A DNA stretch of 64,000 bases from positions 1 through 64,000 of the forward strand of contig NZ_JAHVHV010000007.1 of NCBI RefSeq assembly GCF_019802085.1, read 5' to 3'. This DNA comes from Ferrimonas balearica. Its GTDB lineage: Bacteria > Pseudomonadota > Gammaproteobacteria > Enterobacterales > Shewanellaceae. Each line of letters opens with the position of its first letter. Position 1 is the stretch's first letter. The notes beneath the pieces were generated by a model. It did no database searches and was not told the DNA's origin. It saw only the letters and a list, made by a program, of their open reading frames with translations. This document shows, in pieces, positions 1-10,398 of the stretch. Made by a program: the position numbers and the translations under genes.

Positions 1-107
1 GACCTACTCAATGAATACTGAATTAACTTGGTGTCACTCAGTTAGCATTGAGATAAATGATGAAATCTCAATCCCGCGTGAGTGCCCACACAGATTGTCT
101 GACTAAT
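1..107 (-). other. rRNA operon leader (5' part of pre-16S transcript)
   Basis: On the minus strand this stretch contains the sequence CAGACAATCTGTGTGGGCAC, which closely matches the conserved leader between boxA and 16S rRNA in enterobacterial, Vibrio and Shewanella rrn operons. The 16S gene itself must lie just beyond the left edge and is not in the window. Confidence 0.8.
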
Positions 108-119
108 TGTTAAAGAGCG
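108..119 (-). promoter_or_regulatory. boxA antitermination element of rrn operon
   Basis: The minus strand reads CGCTCTTTAACA, matching the NusB/NusE-binding boxA of rRNA leaders (E. coli TGCTCTTTAACA). It sits directly upstream of the conserved rrn leader and downstream of three tandem promoters. Confidence 0.8.
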
Positions 120-150
120 CGCTTCGAATTCTTACCGAAGCGGGATGCGC

Positions 151-178
151 ATTCTACGCTGTCCCTTAGTGAAGTCAA
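151..178 (-). promoter_or_regulatory. rrn promoter, proximal
   Basis: On the minus strand TTGACT (178-173) and TAGAAT (156-151) are separated by 16 bp, followed by a GCGC discriminator typical of stringently controlled stable-RNA promoters. An A/T-rich UP-like stretch lies upstream (about 179-190). Confidence 0.75.
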
Positions 179-265
179 GCAATTTTTTCGTTCTTTCGAA
201 GCGAATGCCATTCTTCAAAACTTTAAGTTTTGTGCCTTTCGGCTCAACTCTCAAAGCGGAGCGCC

Positions 266-293
266 ATTTTACTCAGCAAACTCATCAGGTCAA
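266..293 (-). promoter_or_regulatory. rrn promoter, middle
   Basis: On the minus strand TTGACC (293-288) and TAAAAT (271-266) have a 16-bp spacer and a GGCGC discriminator. It is the second of three similarly spaced promoters upstream of the leftward rRNA operon. Confidence 0.6.
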
Positions 294-390
294 GGCCTTT
301 TTCGATGAAGTTTATTGAGCGGCTGACGCCGAGTTAACCGGTTAGGGGTTTGGCCTTGCGACCCGCCCTGCGCCGTTAACGTGAGGGCGC

Positions 391-418
391 ATTATAGGGA
401 GGGCGGCCGACAGCGCAA
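391..418 (-). promoter_or_regulatory. rrn P1 promoter, distal
   Basis: On the minus strand TTGCGC (418-413) and a perfect TATAAT (396-391) have a 16-bp spacer. The -10 context CTCCCTATAATGCGCC is the same as in E. coli rrn P1 promoters. Confidence 0.8.
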
Positions 419-506
419 GGCTTTTTCACCGCGATGAGCCCAACCGCTCGGAAAGCCATCAATGGCGGGTATAATGGCCGCCATTCATTGCATTGAGGAG
501 TCCGCC

Positions 507-1046
507 ATGACCGTAGGCAGCTATATGGGTAACACACCAGAACTGGGCGAAGGGGTCTTTATCGAAGACAGCGCCGTGCTCTATGGCGACATCACCCTGG
601 GCGACGACAGCAGCGTCTGGCCCCTGGTGGCGGCCCGGGGGGACGTCAACTTCATCCGCATTGGCGCGCGCACCAATGTCCAGGATGCCAGCGTGCTGCA
701 CGTATCCCGTCCGGGGAACGGTCATCCCGATGGCTTTCCACTGATCATCGGCGAGGATGTGACTGTGGGGCACAAGGCGATGCTGCACGGCTGCATCATC
801 GGTGACCGGGTGTTGGTGGGCATGGGGGCCATTCTGCTGGACGGCGCCGTGATTGAAGACGAGGTGATCATCGGGGCCGGGGCCCTGGTGCCTCCGGGCA
901 AGCGGTTGGAGAGTGGCTTTCTCTATATTGGCAGCCCGGTTAAGCAGGCTCGTCCGCTGACCGAAGAGGAGCGGGCTTTCCTCAAGGAATCCTCTGCCCA
1001 CTACGTGCGTTTGAAAAACCAGTACTTGGCGGAGCGCCAAGGCTGA
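507..1046 (+). CDS. yrdA: Gamma-class carbonic anhydrase-like hexapeptide protein (YrdA family)
   Basis: A 179-residue left-handed beta-helix protein of the gamma-carbonic anhydrase/YrdA family, normally a trimer binding zinc or iron between subunits. The three expected metal ligands are present: H65, and H89 and H94 in VGHKAMLHGC. Hexapeptide repeats fill residues 14-150. The ATG at 507 follows GAGGAG by six bases; the in-frame ATG at 462 would add 15 unconserved residues. Carbonic anhydrase activity has not been shown for every family member. The gene stands divergent to the rRNA promoters and convergent with the DUF1488/aroE pair, as in Vibrio and Shewanella. Confidence 0.9.
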   Translation: MTVGSYMGNTPELGEGVFIEDSAVLYGDITLGDDSSVWPLVAARGDVNFIRIGARTNVQDASVLHVSRPGNGHPDGFPLIIGEDVTVGHKAMLHGCIIGDRVLVGMGAILLDGAVIEDEVIIGAGALVPPGKRLESGFLYIGSPVKQARPLTEEERAFLKESSAHYVRLKNQYLAERQG

Positions 1047-1047
1047 C

Positions 1048-1323
1048 TCAGATGGGCGGGTGGCCGAGCCAGATCCGCCCCTGGGCGTCGAAGGCGTCGT
1101 CCTCGATCAGCCGCTCCGCTTCCGCTTCAAGATCGAAGCGCAGCTGCTCAAAGGCCGCGGCGGCCTCTTCCGCCGTGGTCAGGGTGCTGTCCAGCTTATT
1201 AGCCAGGGTATTCAGCCCCACCAGGCAGGGCACCCGTTGGCCGGCCACCATGGCGTCGAACTGGGCCCACCCCTGCTCCCACTGGATCTCCACATGATCG
1301 TTAAACAGGATCTGTTGATTCAT
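1048..1323 (-). CDS. DUF1488 family protein
   Basis: A 91-residue acidic protein resembling the DUF1488 family, which often lies downstream of aroE in Shewanella and Vibrio. Its start overlaps the aroE stop as ATGA (1323-1320), which suggests translational coupling, and AGGAGGGAG lies just upstream inside aroE. It has no signal peptide or membrane segment, and the family has no known function. Its stop is one base from that of the convergent yrdA. Confidence 0.8.
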   Translation of the reverse strand: MNQQILFNDHVEIQWEQGWAQFDAMVAGQRVPCLVGLNTLANKLDSTLTTAEEAAAAFEQLRFDLEAEAERLIEDDAFDAQGRIWLGHPPI

Positions 1324-2144
1324 TCTCCCTCCTGAAGCCGACGCATCAAGCGGTCGTAGACCGGCTGCACCTTGGGACGCACCCCTCGCCACAACGCAAA
1401 GCTTTCGGCGGCCTGTTGCACCAGCATGCCCAGCCCCGCCAGGCTCTGGCCGGCCCCCTGCGCCCGGCCCCAGCGCTGAAACGGCGTCGCTTCAGTGCCA
1501 TAAGCCATATCATAGGCGACACCACCGGACTTCAGACAGGCCGGTGGCAACGGCGGCAGCGCGCCGCTGAGGGAGGCGGAGGTGCCGTTGATGACCACAT
1601 CGAAGGTACCCTCGATGCCGTCCAGCCCCACACCGCGTACCGGTCCCAGCCCGGCAAACTGCGCCGCCAGCTGGTGCGCCTTGTCGGCGGTGCGGTTGGC
1701 GATCACCAGCTCACTGGGCTGACAGGCCAGCAGAGGCAGCAGTACCCCACGCACGGCGCCCCCCGCGCCCAGCAGCAGCACGCGGGCCTGGGCCAAAGGC
1801 GCGCCCTGAGCCAGCAGATCCGCCACCAGACCCGCGCCGTCGGTGTTGTCCCCCAGCAAGCTGCCGTCCTCCTGCCAATGCAGGGTGTTGACGGCCTGGG
1901 CCAGGCGCGCCCGCTCAGTCAGTTGGTCACAGAGGGCCACCGCCTCCTCCTTAAACGGCAGGGTCACGTTGGCGCCCCGCCCGCCCTCGGCGCGAAAGGC
2001 CGCCACGGCGTCGGCAAAGCCCGTCTTGGGTGCTAGGATGGCGCGGTAGACCATCGCCTGGCCGGTTTGCTCGGCGAAGGCCTGGTGGATGAACGGAGAT
2101 TGACTGTGGGCGATGGGGTGGCCGAATACCGCGTATTGATCCAT
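1320..2144 (-). CDS. aroE: Shikimate dehydrogenase (NADP+)
   Basis: This enzyme reduces 3-dehydroshikimate to shikimate with NADPH in aromatic amino-acid synthesis. The 274 residues match E. coli AroE (272). Visible are the shikimate-binding serines S14 and S16 in HSQSP, catalytic K65 in NVTLPFK, D102 in GDNTDGAG, and the nucleotide loop GAGGAVRGV. The ATG at 2144 is preferred over a GTG at 2180, which would run into the divergent truncated-haemoglobin gene starting at 2171. Only 26 bp separate the two genes, so their promoters must overlap each other or the coding sequences. Confidence 0.95.
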   Translation of the reverse strand: MDQYAVFGHPIAHSQSPFIHQAFAEQTGQAMVYRAILAPKTGFADAVAAFRAEGGRGANVTLPFKEEAVALCDQLTERARLAQAVNTLHWQEDGSLLGDNTDGAGLVADLLAQGAPLAQARVLLLGAGGAVRGVLLPLLACQPSELVIANRTADKAHQLAAQFAGLGPVRGVGLDGIEGTFDVVINGTSASLSGALPPLPPACLKSGGVAYDMAYGTEATPFQRWGRAQGAGQSLAGLGMLVQQAAESFALWRGVRPKVQPVYDRLMRRLQEGE

Positions 2145-2170
2145 GGGTCCAAACGATTGAAGGGAAGTAG

Positions 2171-4109
<1,939 letters not shown>

Positions 4110-4118
4110 GCCCGCTCC

Positions 4119-4625
4119 TTAACCTGCCAGCTTAGCTTGCAGGGCGGCGTCCTTGGCTTGAACGGCTTCGGCGCTCTTCTGACGCTCAGCTTTCACCGCT
4201 GCCGCCAGCTCATCATCGCCGACCGCCAGCATCTGGGCCGCCAGGTAACCGGCGTTCTTGGCACCGGCGCTGCCGATGGCCACGGTCGCCACCGGCACAC
4301 CGCCGGGCATCATAACGGTGGAGAGCAGCGCGTCGTGGCCCTGCAGCGGACCATTGTCCACCGGCACACCGATAACCGGACGGGTGGTGATGCCGGCAAC
4401 GGCACCGGCCAGGTGAGCGGCCAGACCGGCGGCGCAGATGAAGACCTTGCAGCCACGCTCTTCGGCGTCTTTGACGTAGGCGTGGGTAGCGGCCGGAGTA
4501 CGGTGGGCAGAGGTCACCTTGGCTTCATAGCGAATACCAAAGCCCTTCAGGACGTTAAGGGTGCTCTGCATGGTCGGGAGATCAGAATCGGAGCCCATCA
4601 GTACGGCAACGAAAGGGGTGCTCAT
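4119..4625 (-). CDS. purE: N5-carboxyaminoimidazole ribonucleotide mutase (PurE)
   Basis: PurE converts N5-CAIR to CAIR in purine synthesis. The 168-residue protein has the [10 protein letters not shown] phosphate/ribose-binding loop (residues 10-19), SAHRTP with the catalytic histidine, and [10 protein letters not shown]. It looks like class I PurE, which works with the ATP-dependent synthetase PurK. No purK is present next to it, although purEK is paired at the equivalent Vibrio locus, so PurK must be encoded elsewhere if this assignment holds. Confidence 0.95.
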   Translation of the reverse strand: MSTPFVAVLMGSDSDLPTMQSTLNVLKGFGIRYEAKVTSAHRTPAATHAYVKDAEERGCKVFICAAGLAAHLAGAVAGITTRPVIGVPVDNGPLQGHDALLSTVMMPGGVPVATVAIGSAGAKNAGYLAAQMLAVGDDELAAAVKAERQKSAEAVQAKDAALQAKLAG

Positions 4626-4674
4626 GGTGTAGTTCCTTGTTGTAGGTCACAGAAGTTTTGTTTTTGTGGCGCGG

Positions 4675-4680
4675 ATTATA
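4675..4680 (-). promoter_or_regulatory. Candidate -10 of purE-tsaC-hemF promoter
   Basis: A perfect TATAAT on the minus strand 50 bp upstream of purE, overlapping the end of the upstream zinc-finger gene. No good -35 hexamer is visible, so this is a candidate only. Confidence 0.35.
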
Positions 4681-5242
4681 TCGCCTCTGACTGGTATTTG
4701 CATGACCGCTGTGGACAAAGCCAGCGGCGCTGTCCGCGCACGTTTTTTTCCACCAGCAGGGGCCACCCACAGTCTGGGCAGGGCTGGGCCACTGGCGGGA
4801 AATTGAGAAGGTATTTGCACTTAGGGTAGCCCGAGCAGGCAAAGAAGCGCTTACCGAAGCGGTTGGTCCGTTCCACCAGGTGGCCGCTGCGGCAGCTGGG
4901 GCAAGCCACCTCCTGGGTCGGCTCCTTCGGCTCCTCCTTGGCGATGTAGTGGCAGCGGGGATAATCGCTGCAACCGATGTAGAAGCCGTATCGACCCGAC
5001 TTGAGGGCCAGGGTGTGGCCGCACTCCGGGCACTCGGTGCCCTCCATCAGCTCCTCCTCCACCACCGGTTTCTCCACCAGGGGGCGGCGATATTGGCAGG
5101 TCGGGTAGCTCTGGCAGCCGAGGAAGGGGCCATGCTTGCTGTGACGCATCGTCAGTTCGCTGCCGCACTCCGGGCAGACCTCATACTCGCGCTCCAGCGC
5201 GTGTTCGTGCGTAGTGAACAGCTGATGGTCGATCTTGGACAT
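4676..5242 (-). CDS. yrdD: Topoisomerase-type C4 zinc-finger protein (YrdD family)
   Basis: A 188-residue protein made of four zinc ribbons like the C-terminal DNA-binding fingers of topoisomerase I: C23/C26/C43/C49, then similar CPEC, CPSC and CPDC units near residues 71, 114 and 155. It has no topoisomerase catalytic domain. The ATG at 5242 is preceded closely by GGGGGAG; the codon at 5254 is a less likely TTG. E. coli yrdD also sits between tsaC and smg, so the synteny supports the call. The role is unknown; nucleic-acid binding is inferred. Confidence 0.88.
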   Translation of the reverse strand: MSKIDHQLFTTHEHALEREYEVCPECGSELTMRHSKHGPFLGCQSYPTCQYRRPLVEKPVVEEELMEGTECPECGHTLALKSGRYGFYIGCSDYPRCHYIAKEEPKEPTQEVACPSCRSGHLVERTNRFGKRFFACSGYPKCKYLLNFPPVAQPCPDCGWPLLVEKNVRGQRRWLCPQRSCKYQSEAI

Positions 5243-5355
5243 GGACTCCCCCAAACCACAAGGCGGTGTGAGCGAATTTTACCAGTTCTGCCGCTGAGAT
5301 TGCATCGCCTGGGATTGCTAGAATATTGTATACAAAAACAAACAAAGGAATGACA

Positions 5356-7044
5356 ATGCGTTTACTCCCCCTGCTAGTCCTGACCGCGTTGATGGTCGCC
5401 TGCTCCAGCGTGGCGCCCCCACCGCCGCTGACCCTGAACGACTGGCGCACGCCGGATCCCCAGCAGCTGCCTCTGGCCCTGGCCCACCTGCAACGGGGAG
5501 ACACCGAGCAGGCGCTTGACTACCTGCGGGCCTACTCCTATTTCGGTGACCCTGAACAACTGGGCAGCGCCCAGCGGGCCCAGCTGCACCGGGGGATGCT
5601 CGCCCTGGGCAATACCCTGGATCCCCACGTCACCCCCCGTCTGGCGGAGCAGTGGGCCGTCACCCTCTATCGCTACTACGGTGAGGCAAATCTGGCCGAA
5701 CACTATGCCGAGCTCCAGCCGGCCCTCGTCCGTCAGCTCAACGCCTTCACCCAGCGCGCGCCGGCCAACCTGGCCCAGGAGTACGCCCTGTGGGAGCTGC
5801 TGCGCGCCCCGGGTTTGCTGATGCACACCGCCCGGCGCCAGGGTGAGGCCAGTGCGCTGCGCCCGGCCCTGACCCAACCGGCGTTGACCCAGACCCTGAT
5901 GACCTTCGCTGCCAGCACACAGGCCCGTTACGACGCCCAGGACTGGCCACTGAAAAACCTCTACTGGGTGCTGGCCCACCAGCGTCTGCTGCTGGATGAC
6001 GAGGCTGGCCAAGCCCAGGACAGCCAGGTGGCCGCCATCGCCCGCCAGGATGCGATCACGCGGGCCGACGCGGCCGGTGAGGCGTTCACCCTGGGTTATC
6101 TGGTGAACGCCTTCCTGGGGCAGGAGGCCTGCACCCGGGACTACCCGGATCTCTGCACGGTACCGGCGCCTGAGGCGGTTCTGCCCATCCTTCATCGCTG
6201 CAGTGCGCGCCTGGTGATCCGGGCCCAGGACCTGGCCGAGGCGGAGCTGGCCGACAGCTGCGCCCGGCTGACCGCCCAGGAGGATCACTTCCATCAACTG
6301 CTGGCCACCGACCGGACCCCGGTGGCCAATGATCATAACCACAATCTGGAAGTGGTGGTGTTTCGTAACTGGAGCCAGTACAACGCCTACGGCCAACTGC
6401 TGTTCGACATCGGCACCGATAACGGCGGCATGTACATCGAGGGGACGCCCCAGGCTGAGGGCAACCAGGCGCGCTTCTTTGCCTTTCGTGGCTGGTGGCT
6501 GCCGGAGTTTACCGTCTGGAACCTCAACCACGAGTATGTGCATTACCTGGATGGGCGATACGTGAAGTACGGAGGCTTTGGCCATTTTCCGGCGCAGATG
6601 GTGTGGTGGGCAGAGGGGTTGGCGGAGTACATCGCCAAGGGTGCGGAGAATCGCCAGGCTCTGGAACTGCTACAAACGACCCCGGCGGAAAAGCGGCCCA
6701 GTCTGACCCGGGTGTTCGCCACCGAGTATGCCGATGGGTTGGAGCGCACCTACCGTTGGAGCTACCTGGCGGTGCGCTATCTGGCGGAGACGGACCCGGC
6801 CAGCCTGCAGGCCATCGCCAAGCCCTTAAAGCGGGATCACAACCAGGGCTACCTGGAGGCTCTGGCCAGCACCGCCGAGCAGCATCAGGCGGGCTTTGCC
6901 CGCTGGCTGGACGCCCTGGCCGCCGAGCCCCTACCGGAGGAAGAAGCGGCCTCCCCCTACCCGCGCAAGCTGGACCGCTACAGCTACCGGGATTACCTCA
7001 GACCCTCCCAACTGGCCAACACCGAAGGTCACCTGCACTTCTGA
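5356..7044 (+). CDS. M9-family (collagenase-like) metalloprotease lipoprotein
   Basis: A 562-residue predicted secreted lipoprotein. The signal peptide ends at MVAC with C16 as the lipid-modified residue. An alpha-helical N-terminal region (about 30-330) precedes a zinc-protease domain with HEYVH (H392, E393, H396) and a third ligand E424 in AEGLAEY. The 32-residue spacing from the first histidine to that glutamate equals clostridial collagenase ColG. The PKD and collagen-binding domains of large secreted collagenases are absent. The ATG at 5356 is chosen because AAAGGA lies six bases upstream; ATGs at 5326 and 5350 lack that spacing. It is the only plus-strand gene in a minus-strand block (yrdD to smg), suggesting an insertion into the conserved cluster. 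Whether it cleaves collagen is unknown. Confidence 0.85.
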   Translation: MRLLPLLVLTALMVACSSVAPPPPLTLNDWRTPDPQQLPLALAHLQRGDTEQALDYLRAYSYFGDPEQLGSAQRAQLHRGMLALGNTLDPHVTPRLAEQWAVTLYRYYGEANLAEHYAELQPALVRQLNAFTQRAPANLAQEYALWELLRAPGLLMHTARRQGEASALRPALTQPALTQTLMTFAASTQARYDAQDWPLKNLYWVLAHQRLLLDDEAGQAQDSQVAAIARQDAITRADAAGEAFTLGYLVNAFLGQEACTRDYPDLCTVPAPEAVLPILHRCSARLVIRAQDLAEAELADSCARLTAQEDHFHQLLATDRTPVANDHNHNLEVVVFRNWSQYNAYGQLLFDIGTDNGGMYIEGTPQAEGNQARFFAFRGWWLPEFTVWNLNHEYVHYLDGRYVKYGGFGHFPAQMVWWAEGLAEYIAKGAENRQALELLQTTPAEKRPSLTRVFATEYADGLERTYRWSYLAVRYLAETDPASLQAIAKPLKRDHNQGYLEALASTAEQHQAGFARWLDALAAEPLPEEEAASPYPRKLDRYSYRDYLRPSQLANTEGHLHF

Positions 7045-7050
7045 AACAGC

Positions 7051-7071
7051 AAGGGCGCCATCGGCGCCCTT
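7051..7071. terminator. Hairpin between M9 protease and smg
   Basis: A perfect 9-bp stem AAGGGCGCC/GGCGCCCTT with a 3-base loop lies between two convergent genes. There is no strong U-tract on either side, so intrinsic termination may be inefficient. Confidence 0.4.
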
Positions 7072-7080
7072 ATCAGTGGG

Positions 7081-7557
7081 TCAGTGCAGCAGCCCTTCCG
7101 GCTCCTCGAAGATGAGGTCCTCCATCTGGGTGTAGGCCTGTTCGTTGCCCGGGGCGTTGAACAGCACCATCAGCACCACCCATTTGAGGTCATCCAGGGA
7201 GAGCGGCTCGCCGTCCAGCTCCATCACCCGGTCCACCACCATCTCCCGGGTGGTGGGCGAGAGCACCTGGACCTGCTCGAGGAACATCAAAAAGCCGCGG
7301 CACTCGGTATCAAGGCGGGCCATCTCCTTGGCATTGAAGACCCGAAAGCCATCCTGGTTGTTGCCCACCAGGTAGGGTTGGCGGTCGGAGTCCTGAAGCT
7401 CCGCCAGTTTCTCGATCCAGATGAGGGCTTTGCCAATCTCATCGGAGCGGAAGCCAGCACGGCTCAGTTCGTCGGTTAACTCTTCGCGGTCGAACAAAAG
7501 TTCAACATCGCTCTGTACATAGGTTTCAAACAGGTACATTAAAATGTCGAACATCAT
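7081..7557 (-). CDS. smg: Smg family protein (DUF494)
   Basis: A 158-residue acidic cytoplasmic protein matching Smg in length (157 in E. coli) and sequence, beginning [13 protein letters not shown]. The gene follows dprA with an ATGA overlap (7557-7554), the usual dprA-smg arrangement. The biochemical function of Smg is not established. No catalytic motif is visible. Confidence 0.92.
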   Translation of the reverse strand: MMFDILMYLFETYVQSDVELLFDREELTDELSRAGFRSDEIGKALIWIEKLAELQDSDRQPYLVGNNQDGFRVFNAKEMARLDTECRGFLMFLEQVQVLSPTTREMVVDRVMELDGEPLSLDDLKWVVLMVLFNAPGNEQAYTQMEDLIFEEPEGLLH

Positions 7558-8648
7558 CGTTTCCCCCTAAGCCGAACATAGCCACCGGGTACAGCTGCAA
7601 CCCACCCGTCCAGTTCCATCTCGGTCAGTTGCTCAAGCACTACATCTACCGGCATCCTGCTGTGTGCAACCACATCATCTACCGGTGTCGCTTCATAACC
7701 CACACTATCCAACAACGTGGGGACTGGCAAATTTTCTACGTCCCCCCCGGAGGGGGCGATCACCCCCGCCGTCAGAGGCTCGGGCAACTGCGGCAGCAGC
7801 TCCTCAAGGATATCGACCGGCTCAGTGACCAATTTGGCACCCTGCTGGATCAGATAGTGGCAACCCGCGCGATTGGGATCGAGCACACTGCCGGGTACGG
7901 CAAACACCTCACGACCCTGTTCCGCAGCCAGGCGCGCGGTGATGAGCGAGCCGCTGCGCAGGCTGGCCTCCACCACCAGGGTTCCAAGGCTCAAACCGCT
8001 GACGATGCGGTTGCGCCGGGGAAAGTGGGAACGGCGAACCCCGGCCCCGGGCCAGAACTCGGAGACTCGGGCGCCCTGCTGCTGGATCCGCTGCGCCAAT
8101 GACTGATGACGTCTGGGGTAGACGCCCGCCAGGCCGCTGCCCTCCACCGACACCGTGGCCCCCGTCTCCAGCGCCCCCAGGTGCGCGGCGCCGTCGATCC
8201 CCTCCGCCAGCCCGGAGATCACCAGCCAACCCTGCTCGGTCAACAGGCGCGCCCAGTGCTGAGCCAGTTCCCGACCCGCGGGCGAGGCGTTGCGGCTGCC
8301 CACCATGGCCAGGGCAGGCCGACTGAGCAGCGTCGGATCGCCGGCCACAAACAGCAGCAGGGGAGCGTCGGGAAGGTGTTTGAGCAGCGGGGGGTATCGG
8401 GGGTCGGAGAGGGTAAGCAGGTGGTGGTCGGGGCGGGCATTGAGCCAGGCCAGGGCGGCGTCGATGCTGTCCCGGTCCGGCCGGATCAGCGACCGCTGCT
8501 GGGCCGCCGACAACCCGGGTAACCGGCCCTGGGCCGCCCCTTCCCATATCGCCTCCAGGGAATGGGCCGCCAGCAGCGCCAGCTTCTTGCGCTGGCCCAG
8601 CCCGGACACGGCGTCCAGGGCCAGCCAGCGCATCAGGGTGTCAGTCAC
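7554..8648 (-). CDS. dprA: DNA processing protein DprA
   Basis: DprA binds single-stranded DNA and loads RecA during transformation. The 364 residues show a SAM-like N-terminal region, the extended Rossmann fold with MVGSRNAS (near 115), [12 protein letters not shown] (near 144), [11 protein letters not shown] and GSLITARLA, and a C-terminal winged-helix domain (about 300-364). The start is taken as GTG 8648, which overlaps the stop of the upstream LysM gene by eight bases; an in-frame ATG at 8633 is possible. Other competence genes are not in the window. Confidence 0.94.
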   Translation of the reverse strand: MTDTLMRWLALDAVSGLGQRKKLALLAAHSLEAIWEGAAQGRLPGLSAAQQRSLIRPDRDSIDAALAWLNARPDHHLLTLSDPRYPPLLKHLPDAPLLLFVAGDPTLLSRPALAMVGSRNASPAGRELAQHWARLLTEQGWLVISGLAEGIDGAAHLGALETGATVSVEGSGLAGVYPRRHQSLAQRIQQQGARVSEFWPGAGVRRSHFPRRNRIVSGLSLGTLVVEASLRSGSLITARLAAEQGREVFAVPGSVLDPNRAGCHYLIQQGAKLVTEPVDILEELLPQLPEPLTAGVIAPSGGDVENLPVPTLLDSVGYEATPVDDVVAHSRMPVDVVLEQLTEMELDGWVAAVPGGYVRLRGKR

Positions 8649-9738
8649 TGCGACTGCCGAACACCATGGGCTCGGGTCGGGCCAGCAGGTCCAGCACCCG
8701 CACCGGGCGACGGCCGTTGACGATGAGGCCCAGGCTGACCCGGTCGTAGGTCTTGAACAGCATCAGCTCTCCCCGGTACACCTCTGGCTGCTTGATGGTG
8801 CGCCCATCCGAGATCATCGCCACCATGTTGTCGTAGGCCCGACGGTCCACCGGTTCAACGAAGGTGCCGTCCTTGTGCTCCACCACCTCGGTGCCCTCCT
8901 TGTGGATGGCATACACCTGACCGGCGGCCGCGCCGTCCTGGGTGCCCCGGTTGATGATGGCCACTTCCAGGGGCCCGATCTCCCGCACCATGGCATCGGA
9001 AGCGATCACCCGGCCGTCGGCGCCCTCGGGCGCGGCGGTGGGCATCATGTAGGCGGGCATCATGAGATCTTCCTGGATGGGCATCACCCGCTGGCCCGGC
9101 TTCACCTCCTGGCGCATGCTGAGCAGCTCGATGCGGGAAACCTCACCGGACTCAATCACCCGGCCGGTGGCGGTCATCAGCGCCTCCTGGCCGAGAAACT
9201 CCTGGGTGTCCGGGTCGTTGAAACGGCGGGACAGCATGTAGACCCCGTACTTCTCCCCCAGGGGCAGTTGGGCGTTGATGAACACCACGTCCCCCATGGT
9301 GTAACGGGTGGCGTCGCGCTCACCGCCGATCACCTGGGGCGTGTCCAGCAGCGCCTCCTCCCCCAGCACCTGCTGGTAGCTGAGGTAGGGTTCAATCACC
9401 GACAGCGGCAACGCCGGGATGGCGCCCCCCTTGGACTGGATCCCCATCTCGGGCGACATCCGTTTGACCGGCTTGCGCACCAGTCGGGGCTCGCCGTCCA
9501 GGTAGACCAGGGTCAGGCGATCACCGGGGTAGATAAGGTGAGGGTTGGCGATCTGCGGATTGGCGCCCCACAATTTAGGCCAGCGCCACGGATCGTCGAG
9601 AAACAGGGCCGAGATGTCCCACAGGGTATCGCCCTTTTTCACCACGTACGTCTGGGGGTGGCCGGGCTTGAGCGTCAGGGTATCGGCGAACAGCGGCAGG
9701 CTCAGCAAGCCCGCCAGCAAGAGGGTCACGATTCTCAT
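8641..9738 (-). CDS. LysM domain envelope protein
   Basis: A 365-residue exported protein. The signal peptide is residues 1-18 with likely cleavage after LFA. A LysM peptidoglycan-binding domain follows at about 30-78 (YVVKKGDTLWDISALF). The remaining 280 residues have no catalytic motif that I recognise. A LysM gene directly upstream of dprA is also found in Shewanella and Vibrio. A role in cell-wall attachment is inferred from the LysM domain only. Confidence 0.88.
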   Translation of the reverse strand: MRIVTLLLAGLLSLPLFADTLTLKPGHPQTYVVKKGDTLWDISALFLDDPWRWPKLWGANPQIANPHLIYPGDRLTLVYLDGEPRLVRKPVKRMSPEMGIQSKGGAIPALPLSVIEPYLSYQQVLGEEALLDTPQVIGGERDATRYTMGDVVFINAQLPLGEKYGVYMLSRRFNDPDTQEFLGQEALMTATGRVIESGEVSRIELLSMRQEVKPGQRVMPIQEDLMMPAYMMPTAAPEGADGRVIASDAMVREIGPLEVAIINRGTQDGAAAGQVYAIHKEGTEVVEHKDGTFVEPVDRRAYDNMVAMISDGRTIKQPEVYRGELMLFKTYDRVSLGLIVNGRRPVRVLDLLARPEPMVFGSRSD

Positions 9739-9873
9739 CCCACATCCTTGTCAAAATGCCGCCTCCCCGCCTTTCCTGTAAAAGGGGGAAGCAAAGGGTT
9801 AAAATTACCTCAAAGCAACCTAATTATAGGCAGGTTGTTACCAAAATCCCTATAGATATGAATGAGATTAGCA

Positions 9874-10389
9874 ATGGCTGTAAGAGAAGTCCTGCGTTTT
9901 CCTGATGAACGTTTACGCACCCTGGCCAAACCGGTCACCGATTTTGGTCCGGCGCTTCAGCAGCTGGTGGACGACATGTTTGACACCATGTACGAGGAGC
10001 GGGGCATCGGCCTGGCGGCCACCCAGATTGACGAACACCTGCAGGTGATCGTCATGGACCACTCCGAAGACCGCAGCGCGCCCAAGGTGTTCATCAACCC
10101 GAAGATCGTGGAGGAGCGTGGCCACTTCACCAACGAAGAGGGTTGCCTGTCCGTCCCGGGGATCTACGCCAAGGTGGAGCGGGCCGAGCACGTCACCTTC
10201 GAAGCGCAGGACCGTGAAGGCAATCCCTTTACCGTGGAAGCCGACGAGCTGCTCTCCATCTGTATCCAGCACGAGATGGACCACCTCCAGGGCAAGCTGT
10301 TTGTCGATTACCTGTCCCCGCTGAAGCGCCAGCGCATCAAGCAAAAGCTGGAAAAGCAGGCCCGCCTCGACGCCAAACACGCCTCCTAG
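9874..10389 (+). CDS. def: Peptide deformylase
   Basis: Def removes the formyl group from nascent N-formylmethionine and is an Fe2+ or Zn2+ enzyme. The 171 residues carry all three motifs: GIGLAATQ (44-51), EGCLS with metal ligand C91, and HEMDH with H133, catalytic E134 and H137. The ATG at 9874 ([14 protein letters not shown]) matches the E. coli N-terminus better than the in-frame ATG at 9862. It starts the def-fmt-rsmB-trkA unit, divergent from the LysM gene. Confidence 0.97.
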   Translation: MAVREVLRFPDERLRTLAKPVTDFGPALQQLVDDMFDTMYEERGIGLAATQIDEHLQVIVMDHSEDRSAPKVFINPKIVEERGHFTNEEGCLSVPGIYAKVERAEHVTFEAQDREGNPFTVEADELLSICIQHEMDHLQGKLFVDYLSPLKRQRIKQKLEKQARLDAKHAS

Positions 10390-10398
10390 GACGCCACC

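Noticed and set aside
5300..5329. TTGCAT plus TAGAAT ahead of the M9 protease as its promoter
   Set aside because: The spacer to TAGAAT is only 13 bp; alternative -10 choices are weak, so no promoter is claimed.
9739..9873. Promoters in the LysM-def divergent gap
   Set aside because: A TATAAT on the minus strand (9828-9823) and several A/T hexamers are present, but none has an acceptable -35 at the correct distance.
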